A program made the translations under genes and the position numbers. From positions 12,840,601 through 12,904,600 of the forward strand of contig CM070877.1 of NCBI GenBank assembly GCA_036365515.1: a stretch of 64,000 bases of DNA. Reading direction: 5' to 3'. This document shows, piece by piece, positions 11,560 to 23,005 of the stretch. The stretch comes from Torymus aiolomorphi. Lineage: Eukaryota > Arthropoda > Insecta > Hymenoptera > Torymidae. Position 1 is the first letter of the stretch; every line of letters begins with the position of its first letter. Under the pieces are notes generated by a model, which searched no databases, was not told the DNA's origin, and worked only from the letters and a program-made list of their open reading frames with translations.

Positions 11560-11980
11560 TGTTCGGGATTGTAGTGCCCGAAGTGCCCGCTAGATGGCAA
11601 GCACCAAGCGCGCTACCTTCAATGAAAAACATCACCCCGCGTGCTTAAATAGAGGCCTGCGATGCCCACTAGCCAGGTGCTTTATGCACATGCCTTATTA
11701 ATTTGCCCCTATCGATTTTACCTATACTTTACCTTATTGCCGATACTTTGCCTACATTTATTGCCTACAGTTACATTGCCTATACTTTGTTGTCTTATTT
11801 GCAAATAAGACATATTATTGCCTATATTTACTCGAACGCGCGTAGCGTTCATATGCCTTTTGCTACAACTTTACTTTCGAGTGGGTTGGAGCAAATACTT
11901 TAAGAGTCATTACAATTTATTATTTTCTCTCGGCGATAAACCCTAACAATATAAACTCCGTATACGTTCAATCGTATACA
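11560..11980 (+). mobile_element. Solo LTR
   Basis: A 421 bp unit starting TGTTCGGGATTG and ending GTATACA (TG...CA), flanked by the exact 5 bp repeat ATAAG at 11555-11559 and 11981-11985. It is GC-richer than the minisatellite it sits in. A TATA-like cttaaatagagg occurs near 11645. TG/CA ends with a 5 bp duplication are typical of LTR retrotransposons; the internal part is gone, presumably by LTR-LTR recombination. Family not assigned. Confidence 0.7.
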
Positions 11981-12088
11981 ATAAGTATTAAAAAACTGTA
12001 AGAAAATGTTAATAAATGTGAAGAAGTGTAAAAAACTGTAAGAAAATGTTAATAAATATGAAGAAGTGTAAAAGTTCATTGGCACATA

Positions 12089-13460
12089 GCTTCCTCAAAC
12101 TTAATTTACTGATTCCTTTAATTAATTTGTAATTCCAATATTTAAAATTTAATACTTCAGAAAGACAGAAATCTGCACCACTATCACTGAGTATGAAATT
12201 TTAATACTTCAGAAAGACAGAATTCTGCACCACTACCACTGAGTATAAAATTGGTAGATGTCGGACAACAAATTTATGTTCGTGTTACGTTGAACATTGA
12301 ACGTGTTATATTGAATGCGTTATGTGGAAAGGCTGTTATAATGTGAGGGGATGTATTTTAAAAAATTTGATAAAGACAGATTTTTGTTTTCATTTTTCAA
12401 TTTTTCAAGTTTTACATTTTTGTTAATAATAAAAAACCGCGATAACTAAAAAATTTTTCTTTTTAGAAAATATAAATATTTTAATTCTCTTTCAAATGCT
12501 ACCCATCCCATTCAGATACACAGAGCCATCCTCAAGAAATAGATTTTAAAAATGTCTAGAAAAATTTTAACCTACTTAACCAATCACTTTGCCAAAAGAA
12601 CTCATCCGAGAACTATCAATAATATACCTCTACAATGAATTTTGAAGCGAATAAGACAATTTTACTCTTGTAATAGTTGAACATATAAAACTAATTTTTT
12701 TTCATTTTTCAATTTTTACGTTTTTGTTAATAACAAAAGAACCGTAATAGCTAGAGAATTAATTTTTTTAGAAAATATAGGTAATTTAATACTTTTTCGA
12801 ATACCACCCACCCCATTTAGATACATAGAGCCGTTCTCGAGAAATTACGATTTAAAAAAAAATTGAAAAACATTTTAACCTCAAATATCTTCGAAATTTA
12901 TGGATCAATCCTTTTACCCAAAGAACTCACTCGATTAGTATACAAAATCTACCCCTACAAAGAATTTCAAAGTGATTAAGCCAATTTTACTATAGTTATT
13001 GAACGACAAAAAAAATCACTTTTTTTTATAAATTTTTTTTTTTCTCAAAAAATAACGAATAAAAAAACCTAAAAATTTAGTAAGTTATAGTACTTAATAT
13101 CCTTTATAACCAAAAAAATATTCATGTTAATATCTTTTTTTAATTTCGAAATATAACCTATTTACAAAAAATTACGTTTTCATCAATAACTTATGACGAA
13201 ATATAGCTACCGACTTTTTTTCTTTAAATTGTAGATAATTTTATCCTACATACAGAGAATTCATGATATATAAACAATATTTGTTCTAAATATTAAAAAA
13301 ATCGAAAAAAAACAATTTGAAAATTAAAAAATGGGTATAAAAAAAAATTAAATTTTACAAAAATAGAATATTGACCCCAATTGTGGAAGCAAAATCTAAA
13401 AAAATGATCACTCTCCCGTTAAAATCGGTCGAGTAGATCATGAGATATCAGCGTATACGG

Positions 13461-13522
<62 letters not shown>

Positions 13523-13640
13523 CCATACGGACATTTTCTAAAAATAGTGTATTTCGATTCCAAAATACAAATAACATTTCTAACACATTATCTCATAAAC
13601 TTTTTTTTTTACTATCACAAAGCTTCCTCTATGAGGAAGC
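12089..13640. mobile_element. Hairpin-ended interspersed repeat with (AC)n
   Basis: Begins GCTTCCTCA at 12089 and ends in a perfect hairpin GCTTCCTCTATGAGGAAGC at 13622-13640. An (AC)n tract lies at about 13468-13520. The interior matches the repeat at 1-1396 in inverted orientation ('taacctcaaatatcttcgaaatttatggatc'). It has no ORF and looks non-autonomous. Confidence 0.55.
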
Positions 13641-13778
13641 AAAACTTTAAAAGAATTTTTGAATTATGAGTATCAAAGAAAGTATTACAAAATATAAAAA
13701 AACTGTAAGATAGTGTACAAAAATGTAAAAAAGTTTAAAGAAAGTTTAAAAAACCGCTGCTAACTGCTTTAGCAGAAT

Positions 13779-14985
13779 GCTTTCTCAAAGAGAATTCATA
13801 AATTACATCAAATAATTTTTTTAAATGTACATTTTAATATAAAATTTCATTCTTTCTGCATATCTGATTTTCCATAAATACAATTATTCAAAATGATCAA
13901 CAAAATTATATTTCAAATAGTTATGTAGTAATTATTAAATTGCAAATTAAACAGTTTAAGGTATTATCACATGCTATTTATTGAATTTATAAATTAATTG
14001 CATTTCTTCGAAATTTCTTTGGCGTTTTCTTCGAAAACCTGCTAATTCGAAGACTTCGAAAATCTACCAACTCATAGAGTGGATTCAAAAACCATATAAC
14101 TCGGCGAAGGTTTCAAATATCCTCTAACTCAGGCGTTTTTTTTTCTTTAATTTTGTAGTGGTAGCTCTAGGATGTTAAAGTACAATTTCTGTATAAGCGA
14201 TGAAAAAAATTATTTACGATTTTTCCATATTTTTATTTATTTTTTTTACCGACTTAGTATTATCAGTTTCGACGGACAAAAATATGGATTGATAGGTAAT
14301 TTCAAGACTTTTAAGAAAATGTGACTACTTCAATCGCATATCCAAACCCAACGCCGTAAAAAAATTTCGATTTTTCCATATTTTTCTTTATTTTTTTTAA
14401 CCGACTTAATATTATCTGATCGGGCCAACAAAAATATTTGTAGATAGAAAATGTCAAGATCTTTCAGAAAATAGGCCCACTTCCGATCGATATCCAAACC
14501 CCCAGAGCCAAAAAAATTATTTTCGATTTTTCCATATTTTTCTTAATTTTTTTCAACCGACTTAATATTATCCGGTTGGGCCGAAAAAATATGGATCGAT
14601 AGGGGATTTTAAGGCCTTTCAGAAAATGGGCCTACTTCCGATCGATATCCAAATCCCCCAGAGCAAAAAAAAATTATTTTTCCATATTTTTCTTTATTTT
14701 TTTTAAATGACTTAATGTTATCCGATTAGGCCGACAAAAATATAGATTGATAGGTAATTTGAAGGTCTTTCAGAAAATGGGCCTACTTCCCACCGATATC
14801 CAAATTCGTCAATGAAAAAAAAAATTTCGATTTTTCGATATTTTGCTTTATGTTTTTTAACCGACTTAATATTATCCGATCAACTATATAATTGAACTTG
14901 CAAAACTTCAAAATAAGCTTTAAATACCTGCCAAAGATAAACTTGATATCTCTGGCCAGTTTCGAGTTATGCTGCGGACAAATTT

Positions 14986-15060
<75 letters not shown>

Positions 15061-15178
15061 ACACACACGTTTTCTAGAAAAAACATATCTCGACTCAGGG
15101 AGCTCAGAAATATCGAAAATCATCGAAATCTCGAGGTCGAAAAATTTCACCGTTACCAAGCTTTTTCTTTGAGAAAGC
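13779..15178. mobile_element. Second hairpin-ended repeat with ~150 bp tandem units and (AC)n
   Basis: Bounded by exact 13 bp inverted ends GCTTTCTCAAAGA (13779-13791) and TCTTTGAGAAAGC (15166-15178). The interior 14205-14885 is about four and a half copies of a ~150 bp unit ('cgatttttccatatttttct', 'accgacttaatattatccga', 'cagaaaatgggcctacttcc'). An (AC)n tract of about 60 bp lies at 14992-15052. The layout parallels 12089-13640 with different ends, so the two may be related families. Confidence 0.6.
14205..14885. repeat. Tandem repeat, ~150 bp unit x 4.5
   Basis: Successive units begin at about 14210, 14365, 14520, 14680 and 14825. Each has 'tttttccatatttttctttatttttttt', 'ccgacttaatattatc', a purine-rich 'gccgacaaaaatat' and 'cttccgatcgatatccaaa'. 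Units differ by scattered substitutions. Confidence 0.7.
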
Positions 15179-15321
15179 AAAACATTCGAAATCCAGTAGT
15201 TTTTTTACACTTCTTTACACTTTTTTACACTTTTTTTACATTTGTTTACACCTTTTTTACATTTTTTTACATTTTTTTACATTTATCTACATTTATTTAT
15301 ATTTTAAAATTTTTGCTAGGG

Positions 15322-16751
15322 TTTAAATACGTTTTTGAAAAATTGTCTGCATGGATGTCTGGTATGTGTGTCTGTGTGTGAGTGCGTGCGAGTGTACACC
15401 CATCCTTGAGGGATTCTTGCCGAACGTGCCTCCTCAGTTTCAAAATCCTGAAATCCCGTTGGCCGATTCTAATTGAAGGTTAATGGTTATAGTCGAATTG
15501 CCCAATGAGATTACAGGATTTTGAAACTGAGCAGGCATATTCGGCAAGAATCCATCAAAGATAGATGTACGTATAACGCTTTATCTCAGGATGAAAACGA
15601 GCACGAAATCACGATAATTCAGTCACCTTAATGCTTCGGGTGTCAAGGATTAAGTAGGAAGGCGCAACACGGGAAATTAATGAGAGAACACGGATCGAGT
15701 AAAATAAAAGTGGCCTTTAGTCGCCAGAAAAAACTACCGATGTAAACAAAGAAAATGTCGCGCGCAGGTTAAACGCAGTATTGGTAAACGAGACGTACAC
15801 GTTAGCAAATGATGATATACACAGGTGTGCTAGCATGTATGCGTAACAACGCAATATGCCTGCTAGGGCTGTCCCTTCTTTCAAAAAAATGATCAAGCGA
15901 ATGGCAGTTGAATATAATTATAACACATTTTCCTTCTTGAAAAAATTTTGAAAAAATTCAGGGTTGTAGGTTTTAATTTTTTCTTCAATTTCCCGCAAAT
16001 CCGATTTAAAATGATCGAGAATTCGTTAAGATATCGTAAAAATGTTCAAAATGACAAAAGTCACCTTAAAAGGGCGTGTGAAGGGGTGGGCTGCTAACAC
16101 CAGCGGGAAAAGGTTTCTTTAATCATGAGATCCTTATTGGTCCGATATCCGATAGCTCAAGGCTTGGGGGCATATGATTACTTTTTGAGGTATTTGATAT
16201 TTAAAATGTTGTTGTTTTATAAAGTCATTTTCTTTGTCGCACAATAACTAGACTAAAATTGGCTTAATAATTGGTTGTGGAGATGTAAAGTATATGTATT
16301 TATCGTATAAGTTCTTTAGGTAAAAGAATTGGCTTATGATTTTTAGAGCCCATCATCAGCTTTAAATTTTGTATGCGATATAAGAAATGTGTGTAAAATT
16401 TTATTAAGAAACTATGATTTGTTTATTTAGTAATTTTAAAAGGTTTTGAAGTTAATATTATAATTAATTATTATATTGTATATAGTACGCCATATAGTAC
16501 TATATATAGTACCCATGATGAGAGTACCCTAACAACTAACTACATGGGAACGTCGTCAGATTCAATCGTTTGAATGGCTCTTTATGAAGAATCAAAATCA
16601 ACAAGACTTGCCTTCTTTTTGATATCTCTTTACATCGAGATTCAAAGTTTTTTTCAATGCTTGTGAGACTTATTTTCTTCACATGAGATTTTGACATAAC
16701 ATAATATTGCCAATTTTTTAAAATACCTAAAATCATTTCAACTATTTCTAG
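15322..16751 (+). other. 3' part of F-box gene 2 intron
   Basis: Resumes the sequence that follows 6640 in the paralogous intron ('acgtttttgaaaaat', GT-rich patch). It contains a short palindrome of ~145 bp (about 15411-15556, arms 'gattcttgccgaacgtgcct' and 'aggcatattcggcaagaatc') and an interspersed-repeat fragment at about 16190-16440. It ends at acceptor TTTCTAG (16751). No gene. Confidence 0.5.
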
Positions 16752-16804
16752 GAGGATGCCAGTGAAATTCTGAACCAGACTGCGCGTATCTAATATCCTT
16801 TACA

Positions 16805-18070
16805 ATGGGCAGTTTGACGGAAGAGACGCTGTCACCGTTGAATAATGATCCCGAGCCCGAGGCTCACATTAACCAACTCAACGACGATTGCCTGGCGCAC
16901 ATCTTCCAATTTATGCCTTACACCGACCGCGTGAGGGTCGATCGTGTATGCAGACGATGGCGCGAGATCAGCCTGAACAGCTGGAACCAGTATGCGAGGT
17001 CGAATACGTCCCTGGAAATCGGGACCGATACTGGGACTTTTCCACACAGATTGAATAGGTTGAACCTGCAGACGTTTCAGCAGATACTGACACAACGCGG
17101 TGCATATTTGACAAAGATCTCCTTCGCGGAGAGCTGCAGCAACAAGTTCAATGCGACAGGAATGATAAAAATGGTAATTGAGTACTGTCCAATGATCAGA
17201 AAGATCCATGCAGAAAACGTACTAATATCTCCAATTGATCTGGAAGCTCTTGCGACGTGCAGTCATATCGAGTCATTGGGTTTAGGTTGCGCCATAGTTC
17301 CGTCACCTATCGAGGCACTGAACTTAGGTCGCGACACAATTCCATCGATTAGCGACGCATTAAATATAATAGATCTTGGGTTGAAACCGGTATTCGAAGC
17401 GAATAAGAACCTGCGACACCTTACGATTTCGAGGAACAAAAATCCAATCGGCATGTGTCTGAGATACCTGGAACCTAATGTTCTAGAGACATTACACATA
17501 ATGGAGTGTCCATTCTTCCACTTCGACGAGAACAACATCCAGCAATTTGCATACTCGCTCAGGGAGCTAACAGTGTACTACAAGTATCACACCGACACCC
17601 TAATCCTGTCATATGTGCCCAAATTGAAGAATCTGCGCAAGCTTAAACTTGTAGGTCACGTCTGGATTATGGAGGAGCAGGTAGTCTCGGTCCTTCACCA
17701 CATCGCGCAAACCTGTCTGCAACTTGAGCACATAGACTTGGGTAAGATATGCTTTATGGCGCGTGACGCTGATATCGGGCCAATGCTTTCCCTACCCGAA
17801 CTCCGTGAATTCGTCATCATAGGCAAAACCAACATAACCAATCAAATATTCGTCAACAAAACTCTGGACAAGTTGGAATGTCTTACGGTTCCGTGCTGCT
17901 GGCTCGCGGAAAAGGACTACGAGAATCTGGTCAACAGGTTGCCCAAGCTCAAAGTTCTGAACATATGCGAATGTGGGTTGAGGAGGGAGAGCAAATGGCT
18001 GAAGAGAGCAAAAGCGAAGGGAATCAGCGTAGTGATTAGATCCTGTGAAATTGATGAACTGAGGTATTGA
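16805..18070 (+). CDS. F-box / leucine-rich repeat protein 2
   Basis: 421 aa, paralog of the 8026-9327 gene in tandem and the same orientation. The ATG at 16805 lies 53 bp after the acceptor at 16751. The F-box is at residues about 15-57 (INQLNDDCLAHIFQFMPY, VCRRWREI) and irregular LRRs follow to the C-terminus. Compared with its neighbour it has 28 extra residues encoded by a tandem pair of 42 bp units at 17282-17365 (LGCAIVPSPIEALN then LGRDTIPSISDALN), and it ends earlier. The family role is substrate choice in an SCF ubiquitin ligase; target unknown. Conservation of the frame despite extensive change suggests both copies are used. Confidence 0.85.
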   Translation: MGSLTEETLSPLNNDPEPEAHINQLNDDCLAHIFQFMPYTDRVRVDRVCRRWREISLNSWNQYARSNTSLEIGTDTGTFPHRLNRLNLQTFQQILTQRGAYLTKISFAESCSNKFNATGMIKMVIEYCPMIRKIHAENVLISPIDLEALATCSHIESLGLGCAIVPSPIEALNLGRDTIPSISDALNIIDLGLKPVFEANKNLRHLTISRNKNPIGMCLRYLEPNVLETLHIMECPFFHFDENNIQQFAYSLRELTVYYKYHTDTLILSYVPKLKNLRKLKLVGHVWIMEEQVVSVLHHIAQTCLQLEHIDLGKICFMARDADIGPMLSLPELREFVIIGKTNITNQIFVNKTLDKLECLTVPCCWLAEKDYENLVNRLPKLKVLNICECGLRRESKWLKRAKAKGISVVIRSCEIDELRY

Positions 18071-18599
18071 GAAATTTAGAATGGATTACCCTATCAAAAG
18101 CTTCCAGGAAGTCAAAGAATAGAGCGATCAATGAATAGTCAAGAAGATATGGCGTTTTTGCTAAGAGTCAAGGTTGTGAAAAAAATGTATGTAACTTGTC
18201 TTAAATGAAGATTATTTAGAGTAATAAGTTCTAAAAAATAGTATATTACGTATTTTACCTAGACCGGGAAGTAGGATATTGCATTTTCTGATATTTTCAA
18301 AGCCGATGTTTATGTTATAACCTGAAGGAGTCAAAAAATCTGCGGCATCAACCGCGTGTTCGCAATCCACTTTTGCGTATTTCATCTGTAACCTAGTGTA
18401 TTTATTAATCGAGATTATTTTAATGAAAAATATGTCTGTATGTCGAATCATAAGCTATTTAATGCTCCGATAAAAGAACTCTATATATTAGGGCTTTCAC
18501 TGTATCTTGTACGGCTCTCACAACTACCATACAATTATTGTACCTAAAAAATTCAGCCAAAAGAAAATCATGGGCCAAACAGTATCGTTGTCAGAGCTG
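18071..18599. other. 3' flank of F-box gene 2
   Basis: AT-rich; the first 170 bp resemble the 3' flank of the first F-box gene. No other feature. Confidence 0.35.
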
Positions 18600-18905
18600 T
18601 ACTTTCAGTTCTCACAACGTAATAGTATATTACGCAACTAGGGAGGTAAAGAGTTGGCCAGTCCAGAGCACGGGTAAATAAATTGCCACCCGAGCCGAAT
18701 AAGGCGAGGGTGGCAAACATGTGCTCTGAGGTGGCTATCTTTATCTCCGTGTTGCGTATACGATTTTTCACTATACCCGGGCCGAAAATACCACATTGGC
18801 GTTTTTGAGCCGGGAGCGAAAGTGGTACTTTCGGTCAGGGTATGGTGAAAAATCTACTTTCGTCCCGTGTTACATATAGTATTTTAATCAAATTAAAAAT
18901 TGAAC
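18600..18905. repeat. Short GC-rich repeat, family C (copy 1)
   Basis: Contains 'tattacgcaactagggaggt', 'ggccagtccagagcac', 'gagggtggcaaac', 'atgtgctctgaggt' and 'tacccgggccgaaaat'. The same blocks recur at 54303-54625 and, more diverged and inverted, at 36056-36360. Complementary stretches let much of it fold on itself. No coding potential. Confidence 0.6.
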
Positions 18906-20566
18906 GATGGGAAGGGTCAACCCTCAAAATAAAACAACTTCACATTCTATCATCCAACGTTTCGCTAAACCATGTTGTCAGCCTCTTCAGGGAATATAAT
19001 ATCCACGACATGTTAAAAAATATTTTTCTATTGTAGTAACAACTACATTCGTCAATAATCCTAACATTGAGTAACATTGTATGTAAACTAAAAGACTAAA
19101 TAAGGAAAGATTTGACTAGAATATATAGTCATTGCCACAACTGTTACTGCCCGTACATATTATACACACGTAAGCTTACAAGACTTAGCTATAGTACTAG
19201 CATATAGTATTTTATTCCACGCACTACCGTGGACACCTTCTGACTCTGAAAAGAGGGGCAGATACGGTTTTTTCTTTCATATTTACTTACAAAATAAATA
19301 GTATTGTTATAAAAATTGTAAAAAAATATATCAATTTTTACTTTCGCCCCGCAAAATTTACTTTCGCCCGACGAATGAAATTTGCGGGAAATATATGCAA
19401 TTTTTGCCCGGATTTTCGGGGACGAAAGATGTCAGTTTGGTCGAGTGTGGAATAAAGTAATTTAATATAATAATGTTGTTTTTTCCTTCTTTTTAAAAAT
19501 GTTGTTTTTTTCCTTCTCGTAACCTAAAATTTCTCTTTTTTCACTATTTTCTATCATCTACCTATATATAGTATTCGAGTAATTGCATTTCATTAAGTGA
19601 ATCAATAATTTTAATTTGTAACAAACTATGTTACAAATATTCAATATATTCGTATTTCCAAAAAATTTTTCTGATTATGAAACAAATTTGTAGGTATTGC
19701 ACCTCACATATTTTTTCAGTCTCATAATTGAAAAAAAAAGTCAAAATTACATTTTATAAGGAGAAATAGTTATGAAAACAACAGCAAGGAATATCACTTT
19801 ATAGCTCTACATTTCAACATCTTTTATTGAACTACAAACCTGTTACGAGACAAATCATCATACCACGCTCCTCTTATTTCTTAATTTTCTTCTTTTTTTC
19901 CTTTTTTTACCCTTTTCTTTTTATATATTAGTCGCCGACTTTAAAACATTCCATACGCGTAACTTAACCCTGTTAAACCCGAAGCCCTCTTATCCGGGAA
20001 AAAGCGACTATATTTTCGCATATTTTACTTTAAAATGCTTCAAATTATGGGTTCCCATAGGTTTTTTTTGTCAAAAGTGCCTGGAAGTGCGATTTTACAA
20101 ATGGGTCCTAGAGATCGCATCAGGAGTAACGAGGTAAAAAAATAAGTCAAAAAATAAGTCATACATTATTAGTAAAGAATCTCACAAATAAGATCCAATA
20201 CCTGGAATGGAAAAAAATCTGTCACTAATACTTCTTTTCTATACGGAAACAAGATATTTAGCGCATCGTCGCAAAATGCAAATTTTCATTGAGAATCACT
20301 TTTAATTTCTTCTAAAACAAAGGGGAATAAATACGAATTGTATCGCCCATTTTGCTTCTTTAAGTACTAAAGAATATGACGGAATGGCTAGAATTACAAA
20401 ATTATTAAATTTGTATGTTTTACAGCGTTAGAAATAAAGTGGGTCACCCAGGACCCATACGGCTATAACGGGTTAATGAACGCGTACAGTCCTCGCTCGT
20501 AAGAGATTGGACGCGTCCGACATTAATAATATATCAAGTGAATAGAAAACAATCCAACGAATATTC
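18906..20566. other. AT-rich intergenic DNA
   Basis: A segment at about 19207-19460 is bounded by 'tttattccacgca' and 'tgtggaataaa' inverted ends and repeats 'actttcgcccgacg'-type phrases; it may be another MITE of the adjacent family. Nothing else is recognised. Confidence 0.35.
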
Positions 20567-21379
20567 ATATCTTCGTATATATGCAGAAATCCAGAAAAAA
20601 TTTCAACCTTTCGTGTCCCCAAAATCGGCTAAAATTTTTTTTGAAGGTACACCTTTCGGACGCGGTTTTTCTCCTTTCTAATGTCACAAAATATACGGGG
20701 GAAATCGTGTATAATTAAAAACGTCTTTCTCTCACATTTTTTTCAAAGGTTGAAATTTTTCAAGAAAATGGCAAAAAAGCTCTTTCTTTAAACCTCAGCC
20801 ATTTAGCCCAGAACCGATCTACTTATTAAAGTTTCAAAAAAGAAATTGCAACTAGAAAGAAAGAGCTTTCAGGTTCTTCTTTGAAAATTAAAAATGTTGA
20901 TTCCTTCAAAAGTTATAAGGGTTTGAAGTTGAACGTCGAGAAGGCATAAAAATGCTCTCAAAATCGGTGCTGCCGATTCCTGCGATTTGTGCATTTTTAT
21001 GCGTTCTCGAAGTTCAATTTCAAACCCTTCTAACTTTTGAAGGAGTCGACATTTTTTAATTTTCAAAAAAGGAAATGAAAGCTCTCTCTTTCTAGTTCCA
21101 ATTTCTTTTTCGAAACTTTAAGTGGATCAGTTCTGGACTAAATGGCCGAGATTTAAAGAAAAGGGCTTTTTTACCATTTTCTTTAAAAAATTCAACCTTT
21201 GAAAAAAATGTGAGACAAAGACGTTTTTAATTGTACACGATATCCCCCGTATATTTTGTGACACAAGAAAGAAGAAAAACCGCGTCCAAAAGGTGTGCCT
21301 TCAAAAAAAATTTTGTTCGGTTTTGGAGACACGAAAAGTTGAAATTTTTTCTGGATTTCCGCATATATACGAAGATATG
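20567..21379. repeat. ~810 bp near-perfect palindrome
   Basis: Arms of about 390 bp (left from 'catatcttcgtatatatgc', right to 'gcatatatacgaagatatg') meet around 20970. Corresponding stretches such as 'tttttttgaaggtacacctt' and 'aaggtgtgccttcaaaaaaa' match with few differences. Short ORFs inside are chance. It shares arm phrases with the palindrome at 47837-48508. Confidence 0.8.
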
Positions 21380-21498
21380 ATGAAATTCAGCGTGTGAAAA
21401 TTGAGTATGAAAATCTGCGTCCGAAAATCTGTCTCAGAAGGAATTTTGTAATGATCAATTTGTATACGGAATTGTATAACTATTGAAATACGTAAATA

Positions 21499-21625
21499 GT
21501 ACATTTCGATACTAGTGCGAGGATTTGATTTTCCCCTCGTGTGACTGTTTGCACCCGAGCGAAGCGAGGGTGAAAAGGTCACACGAGTAGAAAATCAACT
21601 TCTCACACAAGTGTCGAACCGTATT
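21499..21625. repeat. Short palindromic repeat, family B (copy 1)
   Basis: Runs from 'gtacatttcgatactagtgc' to 'gcacttgtgtc'-type complement, with core CCGAGCGAAGCGAGG flanked by inverted 'ctcgtgtgac/gtcacacgag'. Related copies lie at 50560-50745 and 54040-54228. Confidence 0.55.
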
Positions 21626-21839
21626 TTTTGACACGACGTGCGAGAAGTGAGATTTTTGCACACATCGTTTAACGCAGCTTGCGAGAAATCGAACTTCTCG
21701 CACGGAGTTTCAAAAAGTACCATTTTGAATTTTAGTTGCGAAACCCATTCGCTGTGAAAAATAAGATAACAAATTATAAAATTATCTAAACAAAAAGGTA
21801 AAAAATACATGCATGCATTTCGATTAAATATATATATAT

Positions 21840-23005
<1,166 letters not shown>

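Larger units (their letters stand above)
11006..15321. mobile_element. 4.3 kb foldback-type element with minisatellite arms
   Basis: Ends are CCCTAGCAGAAAT and, inverted, CCCTAGCAAAAAT. It is flanked by TTTAAATACATT (10994-11005) and TTTAAATACGTT (15322-15333), a 9-12 bp duplication. The paralogous intron has the single unfilled copy at 6640-6651 followed by the same downstream sequence, which proves insertion. The terminal regions are made of tandem variants of 'gtgtaaaaaagtgtaa', running + at 11040-11100 and 11320-11560 and inverted at 11100-11300 and 15195-15310. There is no transposase. The structure and 9-12 bp duplication resemble foldback or Mutator-like elements; this is inference. 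A solo LTR and two other repeats lie inside. Confidence 0.75.

Noticed and set aside
12089..13640. Helitron
   Set aside because: A 3' hairpin is present, but there is no CTRR terminus, no 5' TC with AT target, and both ends are inverted copies.
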